DNA of 6,755 nucleotides from Candidatus Methanolliviera sp. GoM_oil (GTDB taxonomy: Archaea > Halobacteriota > Methanoliparia > Methanoliparales > Methanoliparaceae), in contig CABGHG010000093.1 in assembly GCA_902158735.1 (NCBI GenBank), positions 1-6,755 of the forward strand, given 5' to 3'. The notes below the pieces were generated by a model. The model was not told the DNA's origin. It made no database searches and was given only the letters and a program-made list of their open reading frames with translations. Position 1 is the first letter of the stretch, and each line of letters opens with the position of its first letter. This document shows positions 1-6,090 of the stretch, in pieces. Made by a program: the position numbers and the translations under genes.

Positions 1-1
1 G

Positions 2-121
2 GGAATCCCCCTGCAAAAATGGATTCTCAAGGCGATCAAAAACGATCCAAAATGGATAACCAGTGTGATAAGGATGTTTATGAGGTACTATTCTAACTGG
101 GTACATGAGCGTTTTGAGTGA
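2..121 (+). CDS. C-terminal fragment of an unidentified protein
   Basis: Frame 2 is open from the window edge to a TGA at 119-121 and encodes the last 39 residues of a protein whose start lies outside the window. The peptide is rich in Trp, Ile, Lys and aromatic residues (for example KWILKAIKNDPKW and RYYSNWVHERFE) and looks like a real amphipathic C-terminal helix rather than random translation; frame 1 stops earlier, at 94-96. No family can be named from so short a piece. It lies on the same strand as the acyl-CoA ligase that starts 75 bases downstream, so the two could be cotranscribed, although a TATA-like box also lies in the gap. That it is coding is an inference from composition and the open frame. 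Confidence 0.5.
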   Translation, partial: GIPLQKWILKAIKNDPKWITSVIRMFMRYYSNWVHERFE

Positions 122-150
122 TTGTAGACAGTTTGTAAAACAAATTCCAG

Positions 151-161
151 TTTTTATTATA
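151..161 (+). promoter_or_regulatory. TATA-like box ahead of the acyl-CoA ligase gene
   Basis: The run TTTTTATTATA resembles an archaeal box A. A start of transcription about 25 bases downstream would fall near 182, giving a very short leader that begins at the ribosome binding site. Just upstream, TTTGTAAAAC (132-141) contains a single TGTAAA half-site of the palindrome described elsewhere in this window, without a partner at 12-base spacing. Readthrough from the upstream gene is an alternative. Confidence 0.35.
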
Positions 162-181
162 AGAGTAAATAAGGAGATCGG

Positions 182-189
182 AAGGAGAT
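182..189 (+). promoter_or_regulatory. Ribosome binding site, second of a tandem pair
   Basis: AAGGAGAT occurs twice, at 171-178 and 182-189. The second copy places GGAG nine bases before the ATG at 197 and decides that start. An ATG at 192 lies too close to it and opens only a 12-codon overlapping frame. Confidence 0.65.
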
Positions 190-196
190 ATATGAG

Positions 197-2062
197 ATGG
201 AAGCGGAAAAAAGTCTCACAAATACTTTGAAGGCTCTGCCAGATCTGTTGAGGATGGAATCGACGTATGGACTATTGGCGACGATCGTAAAGCAGTGGGG
301 AATTGGAAATGCAATCTCCATTCTGTTGGGAACGATGCGAAAGACGGGATTGGTGAACAGCCTAACGAGCCTTTTGAGCTTTAGAATAGATAGGCTCGCC
401 CCGAACCTATTTTTATCTCTGTGGGATGCATTTGGGGATAGGGAGGCGATCATCTCTGGAGATAAGAGGTTTACGTACAGAGAGATGAAGGATAGAGTCT
501 TAAGGTTGGCAAACGGACTGCAAGGTTTTGGATTGAAGGGAAAGGATAAAGTCGGGATATTGAGCTATAACTCGAACGAGATCGCGGAATCCTTCTTCGC
601 TTGCTCCCTCATCGGTTGTCCGGCGCCTTACTTGAACTGGCATATGAACGATGAGGAACTGTTGAACATCATAAATAGGAGGGAGCCGAAGGTGATCATT
701 TTCGACGGTGAATTTACAGACAGAATCCAGAGAATAAAGGATCGAATAAAGAGCGTCGAAAAATTTGTGGTCTTCGGAAGAGATGTGCCAGGAATGATCT
801 CATACGAAGATCTGATCTCTGAATCATCCGATGAGATGCCAGAGACGAATTTTATCCTATCTTTCGGTTATGCGACGGGAGGGGCAACGGGCGTTCCAAA
901 GGACGTGCACTACTATAATATCTACAGTTACGCCCTCAGTAACGTAACGGATGAGGGCGAGGCTCCTAGGGCGCCATTCGGGGAGTATCTGAAGTATGTG
1001 ATGATGCAGATGAGCTCTTGGTATTGGTGGGATCTGATGGGTGTAGAAGATGAGGCAACGCACAACATAAGAACAATCGTCGTCACCCCGTGGTATCACG
1101 CGGGTACGGTGGTTGCATGGATACCTTGGATGCTGCTCGGCGGCACGCTGATACTACAGAGAAAAGCCGATCCTGAGGAGTTCTTGAGACTCGTCGATGA
1201 AGAGAGGGCATCTTTCACGTTCGTCGTTCCGACGATACTTATGAGAATATTGGATCTGCCTGATGAGATAAAGAGGAAATACGATCTTAGTTCTATGCAT
1301 TCTATGGTTTGTGCCGCCGCTCCCTGCCCTCTGGAGGTGAGGAAGGGAATAAATGAATTGTTCACAAAACAAGGCAGTAAGAGACCCGTTTATTGCGAGT
1401 TCTACGGAAGTACAGAAGGTTCCATAGATGCGCCTTTGGATGCAAAAGATTACATAAAGAGTCCAAAACGCCTCGAAAGCCTAGGAAGAACCGGAAGATC
1501 TGGGGATCTGATAATATTTGACGAGGAGAAAGGGAGAGTTTGCCCTTCAAACGAGGAGGGAACGGTCTATTGCAGGGATATTTCGACTATCCCCCTCATT
1601 TACGGCGGAGTTTCTGAAGAGAAGACAAAAAGCGCATTTAGAACAATAGACGGGAAAGAATGGTTCGATGAGGGAGTGAGGGGATACTTGGACGAAGATG
1701 GCTTCATATATCTCACCGGGAGGAAGAAGGAAATGATAATTCCAGGCGGCGTAAACATCTATCCAGATGAGATAGAGAAGGTCATCATAAGAAATTCGAG
1801 GGTTAAGGACGTCGCGGCGATTCCCATTCCAGACAAAGATCTTGGGGAAGCTGTGGGGGTGGTTGTACAATTAGAAGAGGGAGAATCTGCCACAGAAGAG
1901 GAGATAATAGAAGAATGCAAAAAGGGTGGATTGTACGGGTATAAAATGCCGAAGAAAGTTGAGTTCTGGAGAGAACTTCCGAGAAACCCCGAAGGAAAGA
2001 TGGAGAAGCATAGGATTACGCCGAAGTACTGGGAGGATAAAGGAATAAAGAGACGGGGATAG
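197..2062 (+). CDS. AMP-forming acyl-CoA ligase (ANL superfamily)
   Basis: The 621-residue protein has the order of an AMP-dependent synthetase. An N-terminal extension of about 70 residues precedes the adenylation domain. The P-loop YATGGATGVPKD is at 225-236 (Lys235), YGSTE at 403-407, the hinge GRKKEMIIPGG at 508-518 followed by VNIYPDEIE, and a C-terminal PEGKMEK with the expected catalytic Lys601. The family forms an acyl-adenylate from a carboxylic acid and ATP, then the CoA thioester, in the cytoplasm. The substrate cannot be read from the sequence; the length and the N-terminal helix recall long-chain or FATP-like members. Two oddities stand out: the usual TGD before GYLDEDG reads EGV (492-494), losing the Asp that binds the ribose hydroxyls, and there is a Trp-rich insertion (SSWYWWD, 273-279) after the P-loop. 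The ATG at 197 is chosen because GGAG lies nine bases upstream. The stop is TAG, followed by a hairpin. The fold assignment is secure; full activity is less certain. Confidence 0.93.
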   Translation: MEAEKSLTNTLKALPDLLRMESTYGLLATIVKQWGIGNAISILLGTMRKTGLVNSLTSLLSFRIDRLAPNLFLSLWDAFGDREAIISGDKRFTYREMKDRVLRLANGLQGFGLKGKDKVGILSYNSNEIAESFFACSLIGCPAPYLNWHMNDEELLNIINRREPKVIIFDGEFTDRIQRIKDRIKSVEKFVVFGRDVPGMISYEDLISESSDEMPETNFILSFGYATGGATGVPKDVHYYNIYSYALSNVTDEGEAPRAPFGEYLKYVMMQMSSWYWWDLMGVEDEATHNIRTIVVTPWYHAGTVVAWIPWMLLGGTLILQRKADPEEFLRLVDEERASFTFVVPTILMRILDLPDEIKRKYDLSSMHSMVCAAAPCPLEVRKGINELFTKQGSKRPVYCEFYGSTEGSIDAPLDAKDYIKSPKRLESLGRTGRSGDLIIFDEEKGRVCPSNEEGTVYCRDISTIPLIYGGVSEEKTKSAFRTIDGKEWFDEGVRGYLDEDGFIYLTGRKKEMIIPGGVNIYPDEIEKVIIRNSRVKDVAAIPIPDKDLGEAVGVVVQLEEGESATEEEIIEECKKGGLYGYKMPKKVEFWRELPRNPEGKMEKHRITPKYWEDKGIKRRG

Positions 2063-2082
2063 ACTTTTAGATAGACTTAAAA

Positions 2083-2112
2083 AAAGGGAGGTTTTTTCTC
2101 TCTTTATTTTTA
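2083..2112 (+). terminator. Hairpin plus T-tract after the ligase gene
   Basis: AAAGGGAG (2083-2090) pairs with CTCTCTTT (2098-2105) through eight positions, one of them G.U, around a T-rich loop, and is followed by ATTTTTA. It begins 20 bases after the ligase stop. Archaeal termination depends mainly on T-runs, and both the loop and the trailing tract supply them. Confidence 0.55.
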
Positions 2113-2168
2113 CCGTTTTCCCCCTCATCTCCCCGGTTTTTTATTTTTGTAGTTCCCTTTAACTACAC
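2110..2168 (+). repeat. 3' repeat, copy 1, ending in a stem-loop
   Basis: This 59-base stretch matches 6091-6144. The core ATCTCCCCGG followed by TTTTTTATTTTTGT is identical in both copies. It ends in TGTAGTT-CCCTTT-AACTACA, a perfect 7-bp stem with a six-base loop. Both copies lie 3' of a + strand gene in the same orientation, and the T-rich segment could itself terminate transcription. No open frame spans it. Confidence 0.75.
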
Positions 2169-2170
2169 AA

Positions 2171-2196
2171 TTTTACAAAAGATCAAGATTGTAAAG
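2171..2196. promoter_or_regulatory. Candidate operator, inverted repeat TTTACA-N12-TGTAAA (site 1)
   Basis: TTTACA (2172-2177) and TGTAAA (2190-2195) form a perfect inverted repeat with a 12-base spacer. The left half lies in AATTTTACAAAAGAT (2169-2183), which recurs exactly at 4751-4765 ahead of the nuclease-like gene. The site lies about 40 bases upstream of a TATA-like box that would serve the next gene. Dimer binding is inferred from the symmetry. Confidence 0.5.
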
Positions 2197-2231
2197 TCTA
2201 ACCGGAGTATCCTGCGGCTAAGAGATGAATA

Positions 2232-2241
2232 GATATTTAAA
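2232..2241 (+). promoter_or_regulatory. TATA-like box for the acyl-CoA synthetase alpha gene
   Basis: GATATTTAAA fits an archaeal box A. Transcription would then begin near 2262, leaving a leader of roughly 100 bases that contains the small Arg-rich ORF. Position and composition are the only support. Confidence 0.35.
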
Positions 2242-2278
2242 GACAACGTCAAAGAATCGATAGATGGAGTGTGCAAAG

Positions 2279-2362
2279 ATGAGAATTAATAGAAAGCGTG
2301 GAAACATTAGGAGAGATACTAATCAAACAAGAAAAAGGAGATTATGTTCGGGTAGGTTGTAA
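2279..2362 (+). CDS. Small Arg-rich leader ORF (27 codons), doubtful
   Basis: An ATG at 2279 opens 27 codons ending in TAA at 2360-2362, two bases before the ATG of the synthetase gene. GGAG at 2266-2269 is nine bases before the start, a better ribosome binding site than any close to the synthetase ATG. About 11 of 27 residues are Arg or Lys, starting MRINRKRGNIRR, with no hydrophobic segment. It could be a leader peptide that couples translation to the downstream gene, or chance in purine-rich DNA. No family is recognised. Confidence 0.25.
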   Translation: MRINRKRGNIRRDTNQTRKRRLCSGRL

Positions 2363-2364
2363 AC

Positions 2365-3819
2365 ATGCCAAATAGAGAATATAAGCAGACGGGAGAAAAA
2401 ATTTTGGGAGATATTTTAACCCCATCGTCGATCGTATTCTTTGGGGCATCCAACAACCCAATGACGTTCGGCACCGGGCAATTCTTGAATATCATCAATG
2501 AATATAGGAGAAATGTCTATCCAATCCATCCGAAAGAAGAGGAAATATTTGGGGTCAAAGCATACAAAAAAGTTGAAGATACCCCAGAAGACGCCGATCT
2601 TGCCATAATGGTTCTTCCTACCCACCTCGTTCCAAAATTTTTAGCTTGCTGCGGTGAGAAGGGAATAAAAAGGGCGATCATAATATCCGCAGGATTTAAA
2701 GAGGTCGGCGAGGTCGATTTACAAAATGAGATAATCTCCATCGCAAAGAAATATGGTATAAGATTTCTGGGTCCAAACTGTATCGGCATTTGCAACGCGT
2801 ATGAGAATCTTAATACGACTTGGATACCATATTTTCCAAAAAAAGGAGGTATAAGTATCGTGTCGCAGAGCGGGACGTTCGCTTGTCATCCTTTCCCCTA
2901 TTTCATAGAAAATGGGATTGGAATAGATAAATCGATAAGCGTTGGAAACGAGGCAGACATCGACATCGTCGATTGTTTAGAATATTTAGAGGATGAGTCG
3001 AATACGAAGGCCATCGCGATGTATATAGAAGGGATAAAGAGAGGAGGAAAATTCATTGAGGTGGCAAGGCGTGTTAACAAGAAGAAGCCCATTGTTGTTC
3101 TATACGTTGGAGGAACGGAAGCTGGCAGTAGGGCAGGTAAATCTCACACATCCGCGCTGTCCGGTCCGGATCATGTATATGATGCAGTTTTCAAGCAATG
3201 TGGGCTAATTAGGGCATACAACATAGAAGAGCTCTTCGATTACTCTCTGGCATTGGCATCGCAACCGCTGCCAAAGGAGGGAAGAATTGGGATCCTCACG
3301 GATTCCGGTGGTTCCGGTGCTGTAATGGCAGATACGTGCGAGAGAATGGGTTTAAACGTCCCAACCCTCTCTGAAGATACACAAAATGAGATAAGAAGCA
3401 TCGTCCCATCGATAGCAACCGTAACCAACCCCATCGATATCACAACCGACTTTGATGTCAGTCACTTTTACGTCGAGATACCGGAGATACTGCTTAAAGA
3501 TCCCTCAATAGATGGAATTCTTCTTTATGGATTATTTGGCCCCTCAATCTTCAAGAGATTTTTTAAATCTGCCAAAACGGAAATTGATGGATTAATGCCG
3601 ATGTATCTTACAATGCTGGATGAACTCTTGAATCTGTGCGAAAGATATAGAAAACCAGTTCTCGCATCCTCATTCATCGGAAGAAGGGATGAAGAGGTCG
3701 TCGCATACTTTCAAGATCACGATGTCCCGGTTTATCCCTCCCCAGAGAGGGCGGCAAAAGCGATGTCCGCATTGGTAGAATATTCTCGTGCGAAAAGGAA
3801 AGAAAAAAGTGATAGATAA
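2365..3819 (+). CDS. ADP-forming acyl-CoA synthetase, alpha-subunit type
   Basis: The 484 residues match the alpha part of NDP-forming acyl-CoA synthetases (acetate-CoA ligase, ADP-forming, and relatives). An N-terminal Rossmann CoA-binding domain (about 15-140) contains VFFGASNNP and GPNCIG (136-141). A succinyl-CoA-ligase-like domain follows with SQSG (167-170) and GTEAG...SHT, where His261 is the expected phosphorylated residue. A third domain has DSGGSGAV (313-320) and NPIDIT (355-360). The family converts acyl-CoA, ADP and phosphate to acid, CoA and ATP, reversibly; the acyl group is unknown. The ATP-grasp beta part needed for phosphate transfer to ADP is neither fused to the C terminus nor encoded in this window, so a partner must lie elsewhere if the enzyme is active. 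The start at 2365 is supported by the normal N-terminal length, but its own binding site is weak (AGG at 2354-2356). An upstream in-frame ATG at 2344 is cut off by TAG at 2353-2355. The gene seems to have its own promoter and ends against a convergent regulator gene. Confidence 0.92.
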   Translation: MPNREYKQTGEKILGDILTPSSIVFFGASNNPMTFGTGQFLNIINEYRRNVYPIHPKEEEIFGVKAYKKVEDTPEDADLAIMVLPTHLVPKFLACCGEKGIKRAIIISAGFKEVGEVDLQNEIISIAKKYGIRFLGPNCIGICNAYENLNTTWIPYFPKKGGISIVSQSGTFACHPFPYFIENGIGIDKSISVGNEADIDIVDCLEYLEDESNTKAIAMYIEGIKRGGKFIEVARRVNKKKPIVVLYVGGTEAGSRAGKSHTSALSGPDHVYDAVFKQCGLIRAYNIEELFDYSLALASQPLPKEGRIGILTDSGGSGAVMADTCERMGLNVPTLSEDTQNEIRSIVPSIATVTNPIDITTDFDVSHFYVEIPEILLKDPSIDGILLYGLFGPSIFKRFFKSAKTEIDGLMPMYLTMLDELLNLCERYRKPVLASSFIGRRDEEVVAYFQDHDVPVYPSPERAAKAMSALVEYSRAKRKEKSDR

Positions 3820-3835
3820 ATATTCGTCTATTACC

Positions 3836-3889
3836 GCCTCTCCTCCAATCATTTTACAATTATCCCAGAATGTAAAATGTATTAGAGGC
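3836..3889. terminator. Hairpin between convergent genes, also site 3 of the palindrome
   Basis: CATTTTACA (3850-3858) and TGTAAAATG (3871-3879) are perfect 9-base arms with a 12-base spacer. They are enclosed by GCCTCT (3836-3841) and AGAGGC (3884-3889), with AAT/ATT pairing between the two parts. The whole lies in the 90-base gap between convergent genes, the usual place for a bidirectional terminator. Its core also matches TTTACA-N12-TGTAAA seen at two promoters, so protein binding is an alternative. Confidence 0.55.
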
Positions 3890-3909
3890 TCATCGGCGTC
3901 CTCATCCTG

Positions 3910-4227
3910 CTACCCGTTGCCGCTCCAGTTTTTCAAATCTTCCAGTTCTTCCTTTGTGAAGTATTCAGTCCATTCTACCGGAACTATTCTCTTTATGATC
4001 CTTCCAGAGCTGATTTCTTCATTCTCTCGGATCATTTTAGCCTCTACAAGTCTTTTTATAGAGTGGTAAACTTTCCCCGTTGACCAGCCCAGAATTTTTG
4101 AGAGACCGTAAACAGTCATCCCCCGATGGGTGCACACAAAATTATATATCTCCCAATCGGTCTCTAACCCCCTTCTAATGCGTGATTCGATTGCTTTTGC
4201 GGGTCGTATTTGTATCTGGGTATTCAT
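3910..4227 (-). CDS. Small winged-helix DNA-binding protein
   Basis: The 105-residue protein carries a helix-turn-helix: WEIYNFVCTHRG (25-36), then TVYGLSKILGWSTGKVYHSI (38-57) and the recognition-helix continuation KRLVEAKMI. A wing-like segment rich in charge and beta propensity follows (about 68-84). The VYGLSKILGW..GKVYHSIKRL pattern is the standard winged-helix layout of small archaeal transcription factors of MarR/ArsR type. No ligand-binding domain, metal site or membrane segment is seen, so the sensed signal is unknown. The only in-frame start is the ATG at 4225-4227; a stop lies three codons upstream. No ribosome binding site precedes it, so the message may be leaderless. It diverges from the second winged-helix gene and converges on the acyl-CoA synthetase gene. 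It is a candidate for binding the TTTACA palindromes, which is inferred. Confidence 0.85.
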   Translation of the reverse strand: MNTQIQIRPAKAIESRIRRGLETDWEIYNFVCTHRGMTVYGLSKILGWSTGKVYHSIKRLVEAKMIRENEEISSGRIIKRIVPVEWTEYFTKEELEDLKNWSGNG

Positions 4228-4341
4228 ACAACATCATTATATTTTATTCTATTTATGCCTTTTGGAATACATTCCTAATCGATTTGTGTCGCTCAAGAAG
4301 AGTGAAAAGATACTTATAACAGATAAAATATATATTGTATC
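4228..4341. promoter_or_regulatory. Divergent promoter region between the two regulator genes
   Basis: These 114 AT-rich bases separate the divergent winged-helix genes. On the + strand TTATAA (4314-4319) is centred about 26 bases before the GTG at 4342, which fits a leaderless message; a second AT-run (AAATATATAT, 4326-4335) is too close to that start. On the - strand, AT-rich candidates lie at 4237-4257, of which the part near 4252 has leaderless spacing to the ATG at 4227. No TTTACA palindrome lies here. Confidence 0.45.
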
Positions 4342-4593
4342 GTGCTGAATGAGATTGAGATCGCCGTTTTAATGAGTGTATGCCATAAAACTAATCTGAG
4401 CAAGAAGGCACATATACCAAAACAATACTTTTTGAAGAGATTTAAAGGTAAAGAAAGGAAACATGCAGAAAAAGCCTTGTTCACTCTAATCAGAGAAGGA
4501 TACATCCAACGACACCCCACCAAAGGGGAGATGACGTATCAACTCACATCTTTTGGTAGAAAAGAGTGTATGAAAATCATCAAAACACTGTAA
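4342..4593 (+). CDS. Small winged-helix protein, 83 residues
   Basis: The protein consists almost wholly of a winged-helix fold: helix 1 (NEIEIAVLMSVCHKT, 3-17), helix 2 around IPKQYFLKRF (25-34), a recognition-type helix from ERKHAEKALFTLIREGYI (38-55), then a wing and strand (HPTKGEMTYQLTSFG, 58-72) and a basic C-terminal helix. The strong positive charge and the REGYIQRHP...YQLTSFGR ending resemble archaeal one-domain transcription factors. No effector domain is visible. The start is GTG at 4342; no ATG lies in frame upstream, a stop lies at 4324-4326, and starting at the next Met (codon 11) would remove helix 1. No ribosome binding site precedes it, so it is probably leaderless. It lies 220 bases upstream of the nuclease-like gene on the same strand and could regulate it. 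Target and signal are unknown. Confidence 0.78.
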   Translation: MLNEIEIAVLMSVCHKTNLSKKAHIPKQYFLKRFKGKERKHAEKALFTLIREGYIQRHPTKGEMTYQLTSFGRKECMKIIKTL

Positions 4594-4752
4594 ACGTTGG
4601 TATCTCTTCTTAATCTTTCTTCCAGAACTTCAATTTGGAAAAAACGCTCTTTCTACCCCGAATATATGGAATAGAATGGTTCAAAAACACCATCGGACGA
4701 CAAAACTTTTTCAAATCGCCTTAACAAGATCATGACTTCTTTTCCCCTCAAA

Positions 4753-4778
4753 TTTTACAAAAGATATAGAAAGTAAAT
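4753..4778. promoter_or_regulatory. Candidate operator TTTACA-N12-aGTAAA (site 2)
   Basis: TTTACA (4754-4759) and AGTAAA (4772-4777) repeat the 12-base-spaced palindrome with one mismatch. The left arm and spacer share AATTTTACAAAAGAT exactly with site 1 (2169-2183). The right arm runs into the TATA-like stretch of the next gene, so a bound protein could block or help transcription factor loading. Confidence 0.5.
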
Positions 4779-4787
4779 ATCTTATAT
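4774..4787 (+). promoter_or_regulatory. TATA-like box for the nuclease-like gene
   Basis: TAAATATCTTATAT lies 27-40 bases ahead of the ATG at 4814. A start of transcription near 4801 would leave a short leader carrying the binding site GGAGG (4805-4809), four bases before the ATG. The box abuts operator candidate site 2. Confidence 0.45.
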
Positions 4788-4813
4788 CATCCTGCTCATT
4801 AAGTGGAGGCAAA

Positions 4814-5962
4814 ATGAAATTTGGTAAACACTTCAAATGGTTCTATTTTGATGGAGAGGCGTTCAGAGATCTAAATGAGATTGCTGATAGTGATGAAGAA
4901 GATGGTTTTATAGTGTCTGATGAAAAAATTTTGGGAAAAACCTTATTCGAAGCTTCTACCTCCCGACAAGGATCAAGGGGTTGGGGAGGTTTATATCTCG
5001 CCACTCCTGAGGGGACTCTGAGGATTGGAGAACCAAGCGATTTTCCTAAGTTCATGGAGTTGTTTTCTCCACAAATCATCTCCGCCGAGCTTTGTGGCGA
5101 GATTGAGAGGCTATTGAGATGGAAAGATTCAATCAAAGACCTAATTCCATCTGGGGTGAGAATAAGGTTGCCAGAGACATCATCTGATCTCTTCAATAAA
5201 CCTACTGACTATTTAGCTAAAATAGTCAACTTCAAAGAGATCGGAAGAAAGAGAAGCATAACTCAGATGAGTAAACTGCTTCATCAGGCCTTTGTCCTCT
5301 TCAAGATTCCTAAAGTGATGTGGGGAGCAGAGATCATCAATAAAGATGTATTTCTTGAACAAGAGATGAAATGCCGGATCAAAAATTTAGACCTTATGAT
5401 GCCCTTAAGTTGGGCTGCGCCCACTATGAAAGTCAAGTACGATAATAACATTTACTCCATTTGGCATGAAGCCAGCGTTCCATATCCACTAAACGCTGAA
5501 GATAAAAGAAAGACGGTTAGGATCGCTCGATCGGGAAGCGAGATATATTCTACTATGAAGAGCAACACTACAAGGAGATTCGATATCGTTGTCCAGAAAA
5601 GAGATCGTGAATCACTATTCTCGAAAAAGCCTAAATACCGCGAGGTTGAGAAGATGAATAGTGAGGAATTCTTCGGTCTGCCAAACGTATACTTTGAGGA
5701 TATTGTGGGCAAGATCGACCTATTAATTGAATGCAAGGAGCAGGCATTTGAGAAATGGGAGCAAAATATCGATGAACAGGTCATAGATTACTTTAAAACC
5801 TATAAACCTACGAAGATGTCGCTGATATCAGCTTTTCCCGTACCAGATCACGTAGTTTCGAAGTTAAAGAAAGAGGGAATCGAAACCGTAGCTCCATTTG
5901 GACTTGACGAAACACAGTGGAACCAGGAAGATAAGTTTAGAAGCCTAATTGAAGCCATCTGA
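4814..5962 (+). CDS. PD-(D/E)XK nuclease-like protein, 382 residues, otherwise unknown
   Basis: No named family is recognised, but the C-terminal half carries the parts of a PD-(D/E)XK nuclease core: a possible helix Glu (E219 in WHEA), a strand with Asp (RRFDIVV, D257), then after an insertion of about 45 residues KIDLLIECKE (300-309) with D302 and the E306-x-K308 signature. Helix EQVIDYF (321-327, Q322) and strand KMSLISAFPVP (334-344) follow, as in restriction-endonuclease-like folds. Either D257 or D302 could be the metal-binding Asp. The N-terminal 200 residues are mixed alpha/beta with acidic (SDEEDGF) and Gly-rich (GSRGWGGLYL, 53-62) parts and have no assignable function; they may recognise DNA. 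No signal peptide or membrane segment is seen, so it is cytoplasmic. GGAGG four bases upstream fixes the ATG. No methyltransferase or helicase is nearby. A solitary nuclease of defence, repair or mobile-element origin is possible; the nuclease call rests on motifs only. Confidence 0.72.
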   Translation: MKFGKHFKWFYFDGEAFRDLNEIADSDEEDGFIVSDEKILGKTLFEASTSRQGSRGWGGLYLATPEGTLRIGEPSDFPKFMELFSPQIISAELCGEIERLLRWKDSIKDLIPSGVRIRLPETSSDLFNKPTDYLAKIVNFKEIGRKRSITQMSKLLHQAFVLFKIPKVMWGAEIINKDVFLEQEMKCRIKNLDLMMPLSWAAPTMKVKYDNNIYSIWHEASVPYPLNAEDKRKTVRIARSGSEIYSTMKSNTTRRFDIVVQKRDRESLFSKKPKYREVEKMNSEEFFGLPNVYFEDIVGKIDLLIECKEQAFEKWEQNIDEQVIDYFKTYKPTKMSLISAFPVPDHVVSKLKKEGIETVAPFGLDETQWNQEDKFRSLIEAI

Positions 5963-6090
5963 TCCCATAGCATACAATGAATTAATAGATATAATATCCA
6001 AAAGCAGAGGCAGGGGAGAGAAGCCAATGTTGAGAAATTTACAATCTCTCTTCCAATACCTTAAATTCTAAAAAGAAAAGCATTACACCC

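Noticed and set aside
131..141. Fourth operator copy at TTTGTAAAAC ahead of the ligase gene
   Set aside because: Only one half-site is present; the position 12 bases away does not match TTTACA.
1547..1870. 107-codon - strand frame inside the ligase gene
   Set aside because: It is an antisense shadow of a clear ANL-family gene and has no family features of its own.
3788..4069. 93-codon + strand frame overlapping the synthetase end and the - strand regulator
   Set aside because: It is antisense to the winged-helix gene and Ser-rich, with no features of its own.
4843..5196. 117-codon - strand frame inside the nuclease-like gene
   Set aside because: It is Ser-rich antisense of the + strand gene, which has a ribosome binding site and motif support.
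6027..6071. 14-codon ORF (MLRNLQSLFQYLKF) after GGGGAG
   Set aside because: It is too short to judge, and the purine-rich stretch before it can occur by chance.
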